DNA of 6,197 nucleotides from Bifidobacterium breve (GTDB taxonomy: Bacteria > Actinomycetota > Actinomycetes > Mycobacteriales > Mycobacteriaceae). The first letter of the stretch is position 1, and each line of letters opens with the position of its first letter. The position numbers and the translations under genes were made by a program. Of the stretch, positions 1 through 5,566 are shown piece by piece. The stretch covers positions 1 to 6,197 of the forward strand of contig CAMCWJ010000176.1 of NCBI GenBank assembly GCA_945882475.1. Reading direction: 5' to 3'. A model generated the notes under the pieces. It was not told the origin of the DNA. It worked only from the letters and a program-made list of their open reading frames with translations, and searched no databases.

Positions 1-497
1 GTGTCGCCCTTCTTGATCTCGCTGCGTCGCACCGCGTGCAGTGCCACCGCCATCGGCTCGGTCATCGCCGCAATATCCACCGCCAGTCCGTTGGGCACCG
101 GAAATATGATCGACGCTTCCGCCAGGACCTGATCGGCGTAGCCGCCGGGTGCCAGTGGCGAGAGACCGGTCAGTTGCACCCCGCCGTGGGCACGCACCAG
201 GGGGAACGACACCACCGTGATGCCCTCTTTGAGCGCCTTGGGCACCTTGGGTCCGCGCTCGGCGATCACCCCTACGAACTCGTGTCCCATCACCGTGGGT
301 GTGTCTCCGCGCATGAAGTCGCGGTAGCCGATCTCGACCATCACATCGGTCAACTCGTCGGCGTGATCCTTGGCGTGCAGATCCGATCCGCAGATGCCGC
401 AGGCCCGCACGTCGAGCACCAACTGGCCCTCGCCGGGTCGCGGATCGGGCAGGTCGACTACCGAGAGTCTTCCGTGTTCACAACTGACGGCTTTCAC
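1..497 (-). CDS. Medium-chain zinc-type alcohol dehydrogenase, N-terminal 165 residues (partial, 3' end outside window)
   Basis: My own translation from the GTG at 497 gives MKAVSCEHGRLSVVDLPDPR..., a standard opening for medium-chain dehydrogenases. The frame is open to position 1. The catalytic zinc region is ACGICGSDLH (32-41, with C36 the probable ligand) and MGHEF (70-74, H72 and E73). TEPMAVALHAV (146-156) supplies E147, the position of the acidic fourth ligand in sorbitol dehydrogenase-like members. The four-cysteine structural zinc lobe is missing: residues 92-125 (ITVVSFPLVRAHGG...APGGYAD) contain no Cys. The NAD(P)-binding Rossmann domain lies outside the window. The gene starts 34 bases after the DapB-like stop with no good Shine-Dalgarno and no terminator between them, so it may share the transcript. 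The enzyme probably oxidises an alcohol or reduces a carbonyl with NAD(P); the substrate cannot be told. Confidence 0.87.
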   Translation of the reverse strand, partial: MKAVSCEHGRLSVVDLPDPRPGEGQLVLDVRACGICGSDLHAKDHADELTDVMVEIGYRDFMRGDTPTVMGHEFVGVIAERGPKVPKALKEGITVVSFPLVRAHGGVQLTGLSPLAPGGYADQVLAEASIIFPVPNGLAVDIAAMTEPMAVALHAVRRSEIKKGD

Positions 498-531
498 AAC
501 CGCAGTGTCGCACGGCCGATGATGCGGCGAC
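498..531 (-). other. 34-base gap between DapB-like gene and alcohol dehydrogenase
   Basis: This is the longest non-coding stretch in the window. I see no strong Shine-Dalgarno, no hairpin with a T-run and no convincing -10/-35 pair. The simplest reading is continued transcription from upstream, but a weak or leaderless start at the GTG cannot be ruled out. Confidence 0.5.
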
Positions 532-1602
532 TCAGCGGATGGTGCCGCGGCCGGCTATGAGCGGAAGATCAAGGGCGGTAACCCATCCCGGCGGCAGATC
601 GTTGACGGCCGGCACCGCGTTGAGTGCGCGAAGACCGGTGGCCAGGCAGCCCGCGGTCGCCGCGTCGCGGCCGGAGCCGTCGGTGAAACGGAACGCGGTC
701 TCCTGGAAGATGCTGGGCGTGCCCTCGATGTCGACGCGGTAGACGTCGTCCTTGTCGCCCGACGGCCAGTCCGGTGCGGCGTCGCGGCCGATCCGGTTGA
801 CGTGCTCGAGTTGGATACGGGTCTCGCCGCGGTAGACGCCGTTGATGGTGAATCGCACCGCCGCGACGTTGCCGGCCGGGATCACGCCCTTGACCGTGGT
901 GCGCTCCGTCGGAGTCACCCACTTGTCCCAGGTGGTGGTGATCTCGTCGAGTTCGATACCGGCGGCGTGGGCGATCATCGGAACCGTGGCGCCCCAGGCG
1001 AACACCAGGATGTCGGAGTTCTCCAGCAGGGGCGTGAAACTCGGCTCGCGGCCGATCCCCATCTCGCGCTCGTAGTCGCCCTCGTAATTGGTGTAGTCCA
1101 GCAACTCCGAGGCGCGCACCCGGCGCACCTGAGAACACAGTCCCATCAACGTCATCGGGAACAGGTCGTTGGCGAATCCGGGGTCGATGCCGGTGGTGAA
1201 GCATGACGACCCGCCCGCCTCGCAGGCCTCGGTGATGGGCTCGATCCAGTTCGGCGGGTTCAGGTGCATCTTCGGCCATACCCACGGGGTCATTGCGGTG
1301 GAACACACGTCGATCCCGGCCCGCAGGAAGCGTCCGATCACGTCGATGTTGACATCGGCGTGCGCAGCGGTCGGCCCGTAGTGCACCAGGGCGTCGGGCT
1401 TGAGGGCAATCAGCGCGTCGATGTCATCGGTGGCGATGACGCCGACGTCAGGCAGGCCGCAGATCTCGCCGGCGTCGAGGCCCACTTTGGCCGGGTTGCT
1501 GACGCCGACTCCGACGAGCTCGAACTCGGGGTGGGCGAGCACCTCGGGGATGATCATCTTGCCGACGAAGCCGGTTCCCCACACCACGACACGTTTAGCC
1601 AT
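532..1602 (-). CDS. DapB/2,4-diaminopentanoate dehydrogenase-like NAD(P)-dependent protein (356 aa)
   Basis: The protein begins with a Rossmann nucleotide-binding segment, RVVVWGTGFVGKMI (4-17; G9, G11 and G14 form the GxGxxG). The next strand ends VGVGVSNPAKVG. The segments LKPDALVHYGPTAAH (67-81) and TGIDPGFANDLFPM (137-150) are typical of proteins annotated as dihydrodipicolinate reductase N-terminal-domain or 2,4-diaminopentanoate dehydrogenase-like, which are common in mycobacteria. At 356 residues it is well above the roughly 250-270 of true DapB, and I do not see the DapB catalytic HHxxK motif, so lysine biosynthesis is unlikely. The ATG at 1602 lies two bases after the Rieske TAG and has AAGGAG 11 bases upstream, so it is probably in the same transcript. 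An NAD(P)-dependent oxidoreductase is a safe call; the substrate is unknown. It may serve carotenoid tailoring or simply be an unrelated passenger. Confidence 0.85.
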   Translation of the reverse strand: MAKRVVVWGTGFVGKMIIPEVLAHPEFELVGVGVSNPAKVGLDAGEICGLPDVGVIATDDIDALIALKPDALVHYGPTAAHADVNIDVIGRFLRAGIDVCSTAMTPWVWPKMHLNPPNWIEPITEACEAGGSSCFTTGIDPGFANDLFPMTLMGLCSQVRRVRASELLDYTNYEGDYEREMGIGREPSFTPLLENSDILVFAWGATVPMIAHAAGIELDEITTTWDKWVTPTERTTVKGVIPAGNVAAVRFTINGVYRGETRIQLEHVNRIGRDAAPDWPSGDKDDVYRVDIEGTPSIFQETAFRFTDGSGRDAATAGCLATGLRALNAVPAVNDLPPGWVTALDLPLIAGRGTIR

Positions 1603-1604
1603 TG

Positions 1605-2615
1605 CTAGTGATTCTCCTTGTTGCGCAGGGTATATCGACGTTCGGCATAGGCCAGGTCATCGCGCCACAGCCGGGCGGCCATAAGTCTCATCAGTGGCTG
1701 GATCAGCGGCGCGGCCCGCAGCGAGTAGCCGAATCCCACCCGGTCGGACTGCGCGATCACCGCCTCGATCACGGCGGTACGGGCCCTGCCGTCGGGGCCG
1801 GTGCCGAGCGGGGTGGCGTGGGTCTCGACCACGCTCCCGGCCGCTTCGCCATCGACGATGTGCATCACGATGGTGCGCGGCTCAGGCGCGGTGAACTCGG
1901 CGATCACCGGCATGCCGAAGCGCCCCATCCGGAAGGTGACCGCCACCTGAAAGATGTCGGTGCTGTCGTCGGCGTCGACCGGCGGCGCACCGATGACCTC
2001 GAGTCGGGCGAACGAGTACGGGTGAAACCACGCACCGTGCCAGGGATCGAGGCGGTTGGAGATGACGTCGCGCGGTTCGCAGACTCCCTCGAGCCTGGTC
2101 ACCGCGGCCAGTTGGGGACCGATCGGGCGAACGGGCACAACCGGTGCGTCCAGTGGTTCCTCACCGCCGATTCGGTCGAGTCGGACCCACACCAGGACGC
2201 CGTCATCGTGGGCCGGCAACGGCTTCCAGCCGAACTCCCGGCCACCGTCGAATCGCAGTCCATGCCAGGGGCAGATCAACCCGCCGCACTCGACCTTGCC
2301 GGTGGCCAGATCGGCGCCGAGGTGAGGACAAGTAGCCGGGCCCACCCGCAGCTCCTGGTCCGCTCCGCGCCAGGCCACGATCTCCTCGCCGGCGATTGTG
2401 GCGCCGAACGGCCGGTCACCGCGGACGTCGGTGCTGGCGCCGAAGACGTACCAGTTCCCGCTGGGCCGGCGCAGGGCGCGCTGCAAAGCGGCGTCGATAA
2501 GGCCAGGCTCGGCGTCCTGATAGGTGGGTTGCTGCCCGGCCCAGTTGAGCGGTGGAATGACTTGCACCGGAGAGTCTTTCGGCATGCGTTCGGCCAGCCG
2601 AGACCACAGACTCAT
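1605..2615 (-). CDS. Rieske [2Fe-2S] non-heme iron oxygenase-like protein, DUF5914-type (336 aa)
   Basis: The N-terminal half (about 52-145) is a Rieske domain. Its [2Fe-2S] ligands are C96 and H98 (TCPHLGAD) and C115 and H118 (ICPWHGLRFDG). The C-terminal half resembles the catalytic domain of Rieske oxygenases: NRLDPWHGAWFH (187-198) fits the N-x2-D-x2-H-x4-H pattern, making D190 the bridging Asp and H193/H198 iron ligands. D320 in DDLAYAE (319-325) is a plausible third ligand, matching the EDxxVxE form seen in several of these enzymes. From memory, actinobacterial proteins of this shape carry Pfam DUF5914 after the Rieske domain; this was not searched. The ATG at 2615 overlaps the crtU stop (ATGA). 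No reductase or ferredoxin gene is visible, so the electron donor must come from elsewhere. The likely role is oxidative tailoring of, or electron supply to, aromatic carotenoid synthesis. The substrate is unknown. The Rieske call is firm, oxygenase activity is likely, and the carotenoid substrate is inferred from context. Confidence 0.9.
   Translation of the reverse strand: MSLWSRLAERMPKDSPVQVIPPLNWAGQQPTYQDAEPGLIDAALQRALRRPSGNWYVFGASTDVRGDRPFGATIAGEEIVAWRGADQELRVGPATCPHLGADLATGKVECGGLICPWHGLRFDGGREFGWKPLPAHDDGVLVWVRLDRIGGEEPLDAPVVPVRPIGPQLAAVTRLEGVCEPRDVISNRLDPWHGAWFHPYSFARLEVIGAPPVDADDSTDIFQVAVTFRMGRFGMPVIAEFTAPEPRTIVMHIVDGEAAGSVVETHATPLGTGPDGRARTAVIEAVIAQSDRVGFGYSLRAAPLIQPLMRLMAARLWRDDLAYAERRYTLRNKENH
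1614..1619 (-). promoter_or_regulatory. Ribosome-binding site for the DapB-like gene
   Basis: AAGGAG on the minus strand, 11 bases before the ATG at 1602, overlapping the last codons of the Rieske gene (Lys-Glu codons before Asn-His-stop). It supports the ATG at 1602 as the start. Confidence 0.65.
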
Positions 2616-4174
2616 CGCAGTGCGCCACCTTTCTCGGCCAGCCGCCGCAGGACGGGTGACCGTCCCTGCACCGGCACCGTGTGCAAAGTGTGCCCGCTGA
2701 TTCCCCAGCTCGCCAGCAGACTGTTGGCCGCTGACCAGCCGGTGGTGGCGGCACGTTCCATCAAGGCTACCGGCAGGTCGATCCGGATACCGTCACCGGC
2801 CAGCTTCAATCCCGGGACCGGGGTGTCCACTGTCGGCCGGGTCGCGTGCGATCCCGGCGAGAACAGCGGGCAGTCCTGTCGTAGCAGAATTCGCTCGGTC
2901 ACGATGCCGGCCTCGGCGGTCTCCGGGTACAGCTGATGTAGCCGGGCCAGCATCTCGTCGCGAAGCCCGGCCAGCGCCGGTGAATCCGCTGTGCCCGACG
3001 CCGATGCATCCACCGGAACCGAGTAGGAGTGCACCTCGACCACCGAACCGCCATGTGTGCGAGCCCAATCGGCGGCCTGACTCTCGTAGTTGCTGACCAC
3101 GCTGATGTTGTCGATCGGCTCCAGGCCGCCGGTTCCCAGGAAGTCCGGCCGGTCGGCGTTGACGGGCCGATCCAGCCACAGCCGCTGCACCATGAACGGC
3201 GGCGCGAGCGCCATGCCGGAAACCCTTGCCCGCCATTCCTCGTCGCCAAGGCCGGGTGATCCGGCCACGATCTGCTGCAGCCCTCCCACGTCGGTGGCCA
3301 ACACGACACCATCGGCGTCGATCACCGTCCCGTCGACGGTTCGCACCGACAGCGCGCGTTCACCACCGGCGGTGATCGAGGCGGCCGACACTTCGGTGTG
3401 GAACTTCACGCCCTGGGACTTCAGATACTCCCCCAACGGATTCCACAGCGCGGTATCGAAGTTCGACTCCGCGACGTCGAAGACCAGACCCTCGTTGGAA
3501 CCCAGGAAGTAGATGTGGAACATCGCGGCCAACTCGGCCGCCGAAAGCCGGTCCGGACGAGCGAAAAAGCTGCGGGCGAACACCTCGAAGGCGAGATGGC
3601 GGGCGGCTACCGGAAAGTTGATGTCGGTCAGGAAGGTCTCGGCATCGAGATCGTCGAGGCGTTCATAGATACCGGGTACCGTCACCGCGGCCAGTGGCGC
3701 GGCCGCCTTGGCATTGATCCGCATCAGATCCCGGAACCGGAAGGTCGGGCTGCGCATCGCAAACACCAGCGCATTCCACGGCGGCGTTTGCGGCAAACCG
3801 CGGAAGGTGTCCCGCCTTCCCTCGCCGTCGACGAGCGGATAGTCCTCGACCGCCCGCAGTCGCCGCAGCCCGGGGTCGCTGCGCCCGAGCAGTTCGCGCA
3901 GGTTGTAGTACTGCCGGAAGAAGGCGTGGAAGCCCCGGTTGTTGGTGGTTTCGGTGCCGTCGTCGAGGTGTTCGGTCCACCCGGCAACACGGCCGCCGAG
4001 GTCGGGCCGGCGCTCCAGCACATCGACGGTGACCCCGCGCTCGGCCAGTCCGGCGGCGGCGGCCAGGCCGGCGATTCCCGCCCCGATCACCACCGCGTGC
4101 GGGGTCCATGCGAGCGCCCGGGCATGCGGCAGGCCGGGTGATGCCGGATGGATGACTCGACGCGGGTCCTTCAT
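2612..4174 (-). CDS. crtU: Beta-carotene desaturase/methyltransferase (isorenieratene synthase), CrtU (520 aa)
   Basis: CrtU converts the beta-rings of beta-carotene into aromatic phi-rings by ring desaturation with migration of a C1 methyl, giving beta-isorenieratene and isorenieratene (leprotene in mycobacteria). It is an FAD-dependent amine-oxidase/CrtI-superfamily protein. The N-terminal dinucleotide fold is VVIGAGIAGLAAA...LERRPDLGGRV (28-63). The CrtU-typical segment NNRGFHAFFRQYYNLRELL lies at 78-96, with DYPLVDGEG at 111-119. The C-terminal FAD-binding segment PGLKLAGDGIRIDLP (454-468) is followed by a helix ending in GWSAANSLL. Length and motifs look complete. The ATG at 4174 overlaps the methyltransferase stop (ATGA). 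The open frame extends further upstream to 4717, but that part is Arg-rich shadow. The gene's TGA overlaps the start of the Rieske gene by four bases. A CrtI-type phytoene desaturase was considered, but HAFFRQYYNLR and the crtYcd/crtT context favour CrtU. Confidence 0.92.
   Translation of the reverse strand: MKDPRRVIHPASPGLPHARALAWTPHAVVIGAGIAGLAAAAGLAERGVTVDVLERRPDLGGRVAGWTEHLDDGTETTNNRGFHAFFRQYYNLRELLGRSDPGLRRLRAVEDYPLVDGEGRRDTFRGLPQTPPWNALVFAMRSPTFRFRDLMRINAKAAAPLAAVTVPGIYERLDDLDAETFLTDINFPVAARHLAFEVFARSFFARPDRLSAAELAAMFHIYFLGSNEGLVFDVAESNFDTALWNPLGEYLKSQGVKFHTEVSAASITAGGERALSVRTVDGTVIDADGVVLATDVGGLQQIVAGSPGLGDEEWRARVSGMALAPPFMVQRLWLDRPVNADRPDFLGTGGLEPIDNISVVSNYESQAADWARTHGGSVVEVHSYSVPVDASASGTADSPALAGLRDEMLARLHQLYPETAEAGIVTERILLRQDCPLFSPGSHATRPTVDTPVPGLKLAGDGIRIDLPVALMERAATTGWSAANSLLASWGISGHTLHTVPVQGRSPVLRRLAEKGGALR
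2625..2632 (-). promoter_or_regulatory. Probable ribosome-binding site for the Rieske gene
   Basis: AAAGGTGG on the minus strand, nine bases before the ATG at 2615, lying within the last codons of crtU. It supports independent initiation in addition to coupling through the ATGA overlap. Confidence 0.55.
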
Positions 4175-4899
4175 CGCGGTGCGTCGCCCAGGAAGGTGTG
4201 GACAATGTTGCGCTGCCAACCCGGCACCGTCTCGTTGTGCACCCCGACGAAACCCGCTGCGGTCAAACGACGCTGGAACGCGGCCGCACCGTCGAAGGTG
4301 TTCACGCTGCGCCACAGATGCCGATAGAGGGTGCTGTCGCGGGTCTGCCGCCAGCCCGACGGAATGATGATGCCCCAGCACACCGCGTTCCAGATCGCGG
4401 TCGCGGCCCGGGAGTCGCGCACCGAGTACTCGTGCACCGCGAGAGTGCAACCCGGACGCAGCAATTCCGCGAACCTGCGCAACTGCGCGTCGGGATCGTC
4501 GAGATTGCGCAGCAGATAGGCGGCGAGGATGCCGTCGAAGGGTCCGGTCACTCCGGCCTCGGCCAGCTTCTCGATTGGGGTGTGGACGAATCGGACACTG
4601 TCCGGCCAGGACTTCGCAGCCGCCTGTTCGAGCATGCCGGCCGAGGCGTCCACCGCGACGATCTCCGCGTGCGGTGCGGCCTCCAGCAGAGCTGCGGTGG
4701 ACGCTCCGGTGCCGCAACCGGCATCGAGCAGGCGCAGACCGCGCCCGCCGCCGGGGATCCGCATCCGGCGCGCTGAGATCCGCAGATGGTCGTGGTAGCC
4801 GGGGTTGGCGCCGACCAATCGGTCATAGGCGTCGGCGCCGACGTCGAAGGCCTCCGGCACTTCGGCTTTGGGAAGTCCCCGATATCCAACGTCACCCAT
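4171..4899 (-). CDS. crtT: SAM-dependent class I methyltransferase, CrtT-like (242 aa)
   Basis: This is a class I methyltransferase of the UbiE/COQ5-like type. Motif I is LLDAGCGTG (residues 57-65). The acidic residue that contacts the SAM ribose lies in VAVDAS (81-86). The motif II region is FDGILAAYLLRNL (121-133), followed by LRPGCTLAVHEYSV (147-160). The ATG at 4899 was chosen because it follows the crtYd stop (TGATG) and has a strong ribosome-binding site, GGAAGGA, six bases upstream. The open frame runs on to 5178, but that is crtYd shadow. The gene sits between the cyclase and crtU, as crtT does in the crtY-crtT-crtU group of Streptomyces griseus. The symbol rests on that position plus the fold. 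The acceptor is not established: isorenieratene formation needs methyl migration within the ring and not obviously an added methyl. A quinone or carotenoid acceptor is possible. Confidence 0.85.
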   Translation of the reverse strand: MGDVGYRGLPKAEVPEAFDVGADAYDRLVGANPGYHDHLRISARRMRIPGGGRGLRLLDAGCGTGASTAALLEAAPHAEIVAVDASAGMLEQAAAKSWPDSVRFVHTPIEKLAEAGVTGPFDGILAAYLLRNLDDPDAQLRRFAELLRPGCTLAVHEYSVRDSRAATAIWNAVCWGIIIPSGWRQTRDSTLYRHLWRSVNTFDGAAAFQRRLTAAGFVGVHNETVPGWQRNIVHTFLGDAPR

Positions 4900-5228
4900 C
4901 AACTGTCCTTCCGGTCGGCGGTCTGGGGACGCTGTGTGACCCACAGCAGCAGGACCGCGGTCACCAGCGCCCACCCGAAAAGGAAGTCCTCCACGGGGAT
5001 GTCCCACGGGAATCGGATACCCGAGGTGTGTTGCTCGTTGTAGATCACGATGGGCGCGGACAGCTTGGTCAGCCAGCCGTCGATGAGGATCTGGAACCCG
5101 AACACGATCGCCATCGATAGCCAGTAGGCCCGCGTACGGAACAGTCCGGTACGCAACACGGCCAACTCCAGGACGCACACCACCGCGACTGAGATCAGGG
5201 CTGGCAGCGTATAGCCGAGGCCGATCAC
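4899..5228 (-). CDS. crtYd: Lycopene beta-cyclase subunit, CrtYd type (109 aa)
   Basis: This is the second half of the split lycopene cyclase, acting with CrtYc to give beta-carotene. Three membrane helices are likely: about residues 5-25, 34-54 and 82-98. The conserved polar/acidic motif RFPWDIPVEDFLFG lies at about 72-85 and its PVEDFLFG matches PLEELLFF in CrtYc. The GTG at 5228 was chosen because it gives the expected protein (MIGLGYTLPALIS...). It also forms a four-base GTGA overlap with the crtYc stop. The open frame runs upstream to 5426, but that extension is an Arg/His-rich shadow of crtYc. The gene's TGA shares one base with the ATG of the methyltransferase gene. In fungi and some archaea the same two domains occur fused in one protein. 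Here they are separate, the actinobacterial arrangement. Confidence 0.92.
   Translation of the reverse strand: MIGLGYTLPALISVAVVCVLELAVLRTGLFRTRAYWLSMAIVFGFQILIDGWLTKLSAPIVIYNEQHTSGIRFPWDIPVEDFLFGWALVTAVLLLWVTQRPQTADRKDS
4906..4912 (-). promoter_or_regulatory. Ribosome-binding site for the crtT-like gene
   Basis: GGAAGGA on the minus strand, six bases before the ATG at 4899, inside the last codons of crtYd. It is the best Shine-Dalgarno match among the carotenoid genes here, and it decides the start over the in-frame upstream extension. Confidence 0.75.
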
Positions 5229-5566
5229 CGAAGACTCAGTTCGGCGGGTCGACGCCTGCTGATCAGGCCCAGCACGGCGGTGACTGCCGAGTACGTGAGC
5301 AGTCCGCACAGCGGGATCACGATGAAGAACAGCAACTCCTCCAGTGGCATGAATGGCACGTCGATGCCGCTGACGAAGCGCGGGTTGTAGTGCCAGACGT
5401 CCAGGGCGATCGCGACCGCATCCCAAATCAGAAAGACAGCGAGAACCGGGGTTAGTGCGCGGAGAAGTCGCACCGGTTGGCGGTAGACGCCATCACCGAA
5501 GAACTCCAGGGGCAGGGTGATCAGAATGCAGCCGCCGAGGATTAACAGATACTGCCAGCGGTCCAT
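5225..5566 (-). CDS. crtYc: Lycopene beta-cyclase subunit, CrtYc type (113 aa)
   Basis: This is one half of the heterodimeric actinobacterial lycopene cyclase, which cyclises the ends of lycopene to beta-rings in the membrane without net redox change. The protein has three likely membrane helices: about residues 5-21, 37-57 and 77-101. The cyclase-family signature is PLEELLFF (residues 74-81), just after a polar loop (HYNPRFVSGIDVPFM). The length of about 110 residues is usual for this subunit. The ATG at 5566 overlaps the crtB stop by one base. The gene's TGA overlaps the GTG start of crtYd by four bases (GTGA), so the two subunits are probably made in a coupled way. The Shine-Dalgarno match before the ATG is weak (a G-rich run about 12 bases upstream), as expected for coupled translation. 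Assigning it as the 'c' rather than the 'd' subunit rests on gene order and on the PLEELLFF form of the motif. Confidence 0.93.
   Translation of the reverse strand: MDRWQYLLILGGCILITLPLEFFGDGVYRQPVRLLRALTPVLAVFLIWDAVAIALDVWHYNPRFVSGIDVPFMPLEELLFFIVIPLCGLLTYSAVTAVLGLISRRRPAELSLR

Noticed and set aside
36..560. 174-codon plus-strand open frame over the alcohol dehydrogenase
   Set aside because: The minus-strand frame from 497 has clear dehydrogenase motifs (CGICGSDLH, MGHEF, TEPMAVALHA). The plus-strand product is His/Arg-rich without motifs.
532..1602. Calling this gene dapB (lysine biosynthesis)
   Set aside because: It is too long, no HHxxK catalytic motif is visible, and the context is wrong for lysine biosynthesis.
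1602..2936. 444-codon open frame on the plus strand
   Set aside because: It lies antisense over the Rieske gene and the end of crtU, has Arg/Pro/Gly/His-rich composition with no recognisable domain, and is the typical mirror frame of a high-GC gene.
2612..4174. Calling this gene CrtI phytoene desaturase
   Set aside because: The GFHAFFRQYYNLR and DYPLVDGEG segments and the position after crtYc-crtYd-crtT are those of CrtU; CrtI would be expected upstream beside crtB.
4175..4717. In-frame upstream extension of crtU, which would give a 701-residue protein
   Set aside because: The extension is Arg/Gly-rich with no motif and overlaps the well-supported methyltransferase. The ATG at 4174 gives a normal CrtU length and an ATGA junction.
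4900..5178. In-frame upstream extension of the methyltransferase
   Set aside because: It is shadow of crtYd. The ATG at 4899 has a strong ribosome-binding site, and the protein from there starts just before the SAM domain as expected.
5229..5426. In-frame upstream extension of crtYd
   Set aside because: It is Arg/His-rich shadow of crtYc. The GTG at 5228 gives the family's normal short membrane protein and a GTGA overlap.
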